From contig VGRA01000082.1 of NCBI GenBank assembly GCA_016875515.1, positions 1-8,513 of the forward strand: a stretch of 8,513 bases of DNA, written 5' to 3'. Below the pieces are notes generated by a model. The model made no database searches and was not told the DNA's origin. It saw only the letters and a list, made by a program, of their open reading frames with translations. The stretch comes from Deltaproteobacteria bacterium. Lineage in GTDB: Bacteria > Myxococcota > Myxococcia > Myxococcales > Myxococcaceae. Both the position numbers and the translations under genes were made by a program. This document shows, piece after piece, positions 4,589-8,513 of this stretch (position 1 is its first letter; every line of letters begins with the position of its first letter).

Positions 4589-5820
4589 AGACGTTCGACT
4601 GGGACTTCTCCCCCCCGCAGAGCCCGCCGCTGGGCGACCACGACGTGCCGGCCGTCTCCGGCCACCTGCGCGGCAAGCGCGTGGCCCTGCTGGTGTGCGG
4701 CGGCATTGCCGCCATGAAGACCCCGCTGCTCGCCCGCGCGCTGCGCCGCCGCGGCGCGGAGGTGGTGGCCTTCTGCAGCGATGAGGCGCTCCGCTACGTG
4801 GGGCGCGAGGCGCTGGAGTGGTCCACCTGCAACGCGCTGGTCACCCAGCTCACCTGGCGGGCCGAGCACCTGTCGGACTCGGCGCCCTTCGACTGCTACC
4901 TGGTGGCGCCGGCCACCTACAACACCATCGGGAAGATGGCGTCAGGCATCGCCGACTCGGTGGTGACCGCGGCGCTCGCGTCCGCGCTGGGGCGGCTGGC
5001 GCAGGGGCGCACGCAGGTGCTGGTGGCCCCCACCATGCACGGCTCCATGCACCACGAGGTGCTGGTACGAAATTGCAGGTCGCTCGCGCAGCAGGGCGTC
5101 CGCTTCGTCACCCCGCGGGACGACTACGGCAAGCACAACCTCCCGGACGAGGAGCTGCTGGTGGCCGCCGTGTGCCGGGCGCTCTCCACCTCCCCGCTGA
5201 AGGGCCGGCGCGTGTTGGTGACGGGCGGCCCCACCCCGGTGCCGCTGGATGGCGTGCGCCGCATCCTCAACCGCTTCCGCGGGCGGCTGGGCGCGGCCGT
5301 GCACGAGGAGCTGCTGCTGCGCGGCGCGGAGTCCACCTTCGTGCTCGGAGACGGCGCGTGGCGGCCGGCGCGCTGGATGCCGGTGGAGGTGGCCCGGACG
5401 TACGACGACTACAAGCGGTTGGTGCTGGACCACGTGGCGCGCGGGCAGGCGGCAGGCGTCTTCTCCGCGGGCGTGGCAGACTACCGGCCGGCGGCGCCGG
5501 TGGAGGGGAAGATTCCCAGCGGGCAGTCCACGCTGCCGCTGCAGCTGGTCCCCACCGAGAAGGTGATTGACCTGGTCCGGGCGGCAGACCCGGCCCTCTT
5601 CCTCGTGTCCTTCAAGTACCTGGAGGGCGTCTCGCACGAAGCGCTGCTGGCCGAGGCGCGCAGGCGGCTGGACCGCTACCCGGTGGTGGTGGCCAACCGC
5701 GGGGAGGAGACGCACGGCACCGCGCAGGTGTCCTGGATCGTCACCGCGGAGGGCGAGGCGCGCGTGGAGGGCAAGGCGGCCATCGCGGACCTGCTCGAGC
5801 GCCGCCTCCTCCAGCGCTGA
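4585..5820 (+). CDS. CoaBC-like flavoprotein: altered decarboxylase half, intact-looking ligase half
   Basis: At 411 residues it is close to a bifunctional CoaBC (E. coli, about 406). Residues about 30-200 form the FMN-binding CoaC-type half: LLVCGGIAAMK (36-45), an EHLSD segment whose H95 may match the catalytic His, and APATYNTIGKMASGIAD (108-124). The normally conserved PxMNxxMW reads PTMHGSMH, so the Asn that contacts the acyl-cysteine substrate is H152, and the Cys-containing flap ending in GRM is replaced by YGKHNLPDEE. Residues about 206-411 are the CoaB-type half: VTGGPTPVPLDGVRRILN with N229 at the position of the essential Asn, AGVADYRP (295-302), GKIPSG with K309 at the position of the CTP-binding Lys, and VVVANRGE (367-374). 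In canonical CoaBC, CTP activates 4'-phosphopantothenate for ligation to cysteine and the product is decarboxylated. Here ligase-type chemistry is plausible and standard decarboxylation doubtful. I see it as a paralogue with a different substrate and give no coaBC symbol. Confidence 0.87.
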   Translation: MKTFDWDFSPPQSPPLGDHDVPAVSGHLRGKRVALLVCGGIAAMKTPLLARALRRRGAEVVAFCSDEALRYVGREALEWSTCNALVTQLTWRAEHLSDSAPFDCYLVAPATYNTIGKMASGIADSVVTAALASALGRLAQGRTQVLVAPTMHGSMHHEVLVRNCRSLAQQGVRFVTPRDDYGKHNLPDEELLVAAVCRALSTSPLKGRRVLVTGGPTPVPLDGVRRILNRFRGRLGAAVHEELLLRGAESTFVLGDGAWRPARWMPVEVARTYDDYKRLVLDHVARGQAAGVFSAGVADYRPAAPVEGKIPSGQSTLPLQLVPTEKVIDLVRAADPALFLVSFKYLEGVSHEALLAEARRRLDRYPVVVANRGEETHGTAQVSWIVTAEGEARVEGKAAIADLLERRLLQR

Positions 5821-5838
5821 GGCGTCCGGCGACGGCTC

Positions 5839-5862
5839 GCCCGGGGACAAGCCGGTCCGGGC
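5839..5862 (+). terminator. GC-rich hairpin after the CoaBC-like gene, possible weak terminator
   Basis: GCCC (5839-5842) plus GGAC (5845-5848) can pair with GTCC plus GGGC (5855-5862), with a 2-nt bulge and a 6-nt loop. It lies 19 nt after the stop at 5820 and 22 nt before the kinase start. No T-tract follows, so termination efficiency is uncertain and read-through into the kinase gene is possible. Confidence 0.3.
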
Positions 5863-5884
5863 AGGCCTAGCATGCGTGCGCCCC

Positions 5885-8513
5885 ATGGCCACGGACGACG
5901 AGCCCACGCGAACGGCGCCGCCGCGCCCCTCCGCGCGCCCCGCGGAGGCGGACCTGCGTCCCGGGGGGAGGCTCGGGCACTACACCCTGCTGGAGAAGGT
6001 GGGCCAGGGCGGGATGGGCGAGGTGTACGCCGCGTGGGACGGGCAGCTCGGGCGGCGCGTGGCCATCAAGCTCATCCACGAGCAGTACCGGGGTGACGCA
6101 GGAGAGCGGGCACGGCTGGTGCGCGAGGCCCGCACCCTGGCGCAGCTGCAGCACCCCAACGTGGTGGCGGTACACGAGCTTGCCAGCCGTGCCGGGCTCG
6201 ACTTCCTGGTGATGGAGTACGTGGAGGGGCGGACCCTTCGCCAGGTGCTGCACGAGGGGGCGCTCCCCCAGGGGCGTGTGCGTGCGCTGCTCGCCGAGGC
6301 GGGCCGGGGCCTGCAGGCCATCCACGCCGCGGGGCTCGTTCACCGTGACTTCAAGCCCAGCAACGTGCTGGTGGGCAGCGACGGCCGGGTGCGCCTCATG
6401 GACTTCGGGCTGGCCCGCGTCGCGGGCAGGCGCGAGGCGGGGGAGGGCGGGGGCAGCCCCGCCTCCGAGGACGACTCGGTCACCCAGTTGGGGGCAGCGC
6501 CGGGGACGCCCCGGTACATGCCACCCGAGCAGATGGACGGCGGCGTACTGGACGCGCGCACGGACCAGTTCGCCTTCGCCGTCGCTGCCTGGGCCGCGCT
6601 CACCGGCCAGCCGCCGTTCCCCGACGGACAGGCGCCCAGCGAGCGCTGTGCCGCCATCCGCGCAGGCCCCCCCGAGGAACAGGGCCGCAAGATTCCCCCG
6701 CCGCTGCGGCAGGCGCTGCGGCGCGCCCTGTCCGCCCACCCGGGCGACCGGTTTCCCTCCCTGGCGCCGCTGCTGCACGAATTGTCGGGAGCGGCAGAGG
6801 CCCAGCGGCGGCGCAACCGACTGGTGGTGCTGGCCTCGCTGTGCGGGGCCATGGCGGTGGCCGCAGCCGCGTGGTGGGGCGGACGGGTGGACCGCACCTG
6901 CAACCCCCGGCTGCTCGCGGGGCAGGCCCTTCCGCCCGCGCGCGTGGCCTCCGTGAAGCAGGTGGCGCGCGCCGTGCTCGGGGAGGGCACCCCGGAGGCG
7001 GAGGGGCTCGGGGCGGAGCTCGAGGGGTGGTACGGCGCGTGGGCCGTCGCCTCGTCCGCGGTGTGCAGGGCCGAGCAGGCCGGGCTGGCCCGGCAGGTGT
7101 CCGGGCAGCGGGTGTGCCTCGAGGCGCGCCGCGCGGACGCGGACGGCCTCCTGGCGCTGCTCGGCGAGGGCCACCGGGAGGTGCTGGAGGTGGGGCGCGC
7201 GGCCGTGCGGTCGCTCCCGGTGGTGGACGGTTGTGCGCGCGCCGTGGTGCGCCCGGGACTGGACGCTGTCTCGGAGTCAGACCGGGCGGGCGCGCGCCGG
7301 CTGCTCGGGGGGGCGCGGGCCGCCTTCCTCGCGGGGGACGCGGCCCGGGCGAGGCAGGAGGCGGAGCGGGCCCTGCAGCTGCCAGCCATGGCCGCAGACG
7401 GGGTGCTGCGCGCCGAGGCGGGGCTGCTGCGTGCCCGGGCCGTGTCGGAGCTGGGCGGAGAGGCCGCCGAGGTGGAGTCCGGCCTGCGCGAGGCGTTGAC
7501 CCTGGCCATCGCGGAGCGGGATGAAGGGGTGGAGGCCGAGGCGTGGATCCACTACCTCGGCCACCTCTCCGAGCGGCCCGGGGATTGGCCGGCCGCCCAG
7601 GCGCTGATGCCGGTGGGGCGCGCGGCGGTGTGGCGCACGGGGGACGACCTGTCCAAGGCGGGGTTCCTGCACATGCGGGCCTCCCTCCGCTGGGACGAGG
7701 GGCGGTACGCGGAGGGGTTGGCAGACGCCGAGGAGGCGCTCGCGCTCGCCCGTGCGCGGCGTCCGCAGAGTCCCCGCCAGGTGGGCCGGATGGAGATGCT
7801 GGTGGGCATGCTCCTGTCGGGGCTGCAGCGGCTGGACGACGCGCGGGCCCACGAGGAGCACGCGGTGTCCACCTTCGAGGAGGCGTACCCGGCGGACCAC
7901 CCCATGCTGGCGGCCGCGCTCAACAACCTCGCCAACACCTGGATGGAGCTGGGGCGGCTGGACCGGGCGGTGCCCCTGTTCGAGCGGGCCCTGGCTGCGC
8001 TCTCTGCGCGCCGCGGACCGAGCCACCCGTCCACCGCGGCGCCGCTCAACAACCTCGCGGACATTGCCCTCATGCAGGGGAGGCTGGACGAGGCGGCAGC
8101 GCGCTACCGGGAGGCACACCGCGCGCTGCTCGCCGCGCTCGGCCCCACGCATCTGCGGACGGGCATCTCCGTCATGGGGCTGGCCGCGGTGGACGCGGAG
8201 CGGGGCCACTTCGGAGAGGCCCGGCGCGCGTTGAATGCGCTCGTGGGCGCGCGCGCGGCGGCGGGGGCGCGCTCGGAGTCCGTCCGGGAGGTGCAGGTGG
8301 CGCAGGCATTGGTGGAGCTGCAGGACGGCAAGGTGGCCGCGGCAAGGGGGCTGCTGGAGCGGGCCGCGCCGCCCGGCGGGGACCTGGACCTCCCGGACCG
8401 GCTGGTGCTCCGGGCCGTGGCCGCCGCCCTGGAGGGCCGGGCGTCCGAGGCCCGTTCGCTCACCGCGGAGGCCCGGGCCTTTCTGGCGGCGCACCCCGCC
8501 GCGCACGCCCAGC
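5885..8513 (+). CDS. Transmembrane Ser/Thr protein kinase with C-terminal TPR region, 3' partial
   Basis: At least 876 residues, open to the right edge. The PknB-type kinase domain spans about 33-300: glycine loop VGQGGMGEVY (39-48), K62 in VAIK, E81 in the C helix, HRDFKPSN (153-160, D155 catalytic), DFG (173-175), and activation segment GTPRYMPPEQ (207-216, PPE in place of APE). All catalytic residues are present, so it should be active. A single membrane span (about 313-331) follows after Arg-rich QRRRNR, putting the kinase inside and the rest outside by the positive-inside rule. The outer part has TPR-like helices, including two clear 42-residue kinesin-light-chain-type units beginning LNNLANTWMELGRLDRAV (679) and LNNLADIALMQGRLDEAA (721). 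Start ATG 5885 has no clear SD; an in-frame GTG at 5876 is the alternative. This layout is frequent in myxobacteria. The ligand and target are unknown. Confidence 0.92.
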   Translation, partial: MATDDEPTRTAPPRPSARPAEADLRPGGRLGHYTLLEKVGQGGMGEVYAAWDGQLGRRVAIKLIHEQYRGDAGERARLVREARTLAQLQHPNVVAVHELASRAGLDFLVMEYVEGRTLRQVLHEGALPQGRVRALLAEAGRGLQAIHAAGLVHRDFKPSNVLVGSDGRVRLMDFGLARVAGRREAGEGGGSPASEDDSVTQLGAAPGTPRYMPPEQMDGGVLDARTDQFAFAVAAWAALTGQPPFPDGQAPSERCAAIRAGPPEEQGRKIPPPLRQALRRALSAHPGDRFPSLAPLLHELSGAAEAQRRRNRLVVLASLCGAMAVAAAAWWGGRVDRTCNPRLLAGQALPPARVASVKQVARAVLGEGTPEAEGLGAELEGWYGAWAVASSAVCRAEQAGLARQVSGQRVCLEARRADADGLLALLGEGHREVLEVGRAAVRSLPVVDGCARAVVRPGLDAVSESDRAGARRLLGGARAAFLAGDAARARQEAERALQLPAMAADGVLRAEAGLLRARAVSELGGEAAEVESGLREALTLAIAERDEGVEAEAWIHYLGHLSERPGDWPAAQALMPVGRAAVWRTGDDLSKAGFLHMRASLRWDEGRYAEGLADAEEALALARARRPQSPRQVGRMEMLVGMLLSGLQRLDDARAHEEHAVSTFEEAYPADHPMLAAALNNLANTWMELGRLDRAVPLFERALAALSARRGPSHPSTAAPLNNLADIALMQGRLDEAAARYREAHRALLAALGPTHLRTGISVMGLAAVDAERGHFGEARRALNALVGARAAAGARSESVREVQVAQALVELQDGKVAAARGLLERAAPPGGDLDLPDRLVLRAVAAALEGRASEARSLTAEARAFLAAHPAAHAQ

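Noticed and set aside
5867..8506. Several long minus-strand frames opposite the kinase
   Set aside because: The plus frame has every kinase motif, a membrane span and TPR units uninterrupted from 5885 to the edge; the minus frames are low-complexity.

Overview
The window is very GC-rich, with strong third-position G/C bias. Its gene content points to a myxobacterium (Myxococcus/Corallococcus/Pyxidicoccus type): a transmembrane Ser/Thr kinase with the RD motif HRDFKPSN and an extracytoplasmic TPR region, a secreted protein with a Pro/Asp-Ala-Gly-rich linker, and several orphan proteins. The assignment is inferred from style and content; no rRNA or marker gene is present.

Layout. (1) 2-1096 (+) is the 3' part of an unrecognised gene that enters from the left edge. 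(2) 1052-2236 looks like a small accessory island. Two minus-strand genes (1871->1509, unknown; 1498->1052, zinc-ribbon protein) form a tight operon behind a sigma70-like promoter in an AT-rich pocket. Upstream of the promoter lie a long, nearly perfect hairpin (2022-2074) and a cluster of GTCATGA-type repeats (2089-2212). The 365 bases from 1872 to 2236 hold no convincing gene, only these elements. (3) 2237-3331 (-) encodes a pepsin-like aspartic protease with a putative lipoprotein signal. (4) 3452-5820 (+) is a translationally coupled pair (ATGA overlap). The first gene joins a cyclic-nucleotide-binding-like domain to a transglutaminase/cysteine-protease-like domain. The second is a full-length CoaBC (phosphopantothenoylcysteine synthase/decarboxylase) homologue whose decarboxylase half lacks expected active-site residues while its ligase half looks intact. 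(5) 5885-8513 (+) is a membrane Ser/Thr kinase with a kinesin-light-chain-like TPR region, running off the right edge.

How they fit together. The coupled pair at 3452-5820 is the best candidate for an undescribed small system: a ligand-gated thiol acyltransferase or hydrolase made together with a flavoprotein/CTP-dependent ligase-like enzyme. The kinase follows 64 bp later on the same strand and could be co-regulated, but nothing proves a functional link. The protease is divergent from the pair. The island at 1052-2236 differs in base composition and repeat content and was probably acquired separately.
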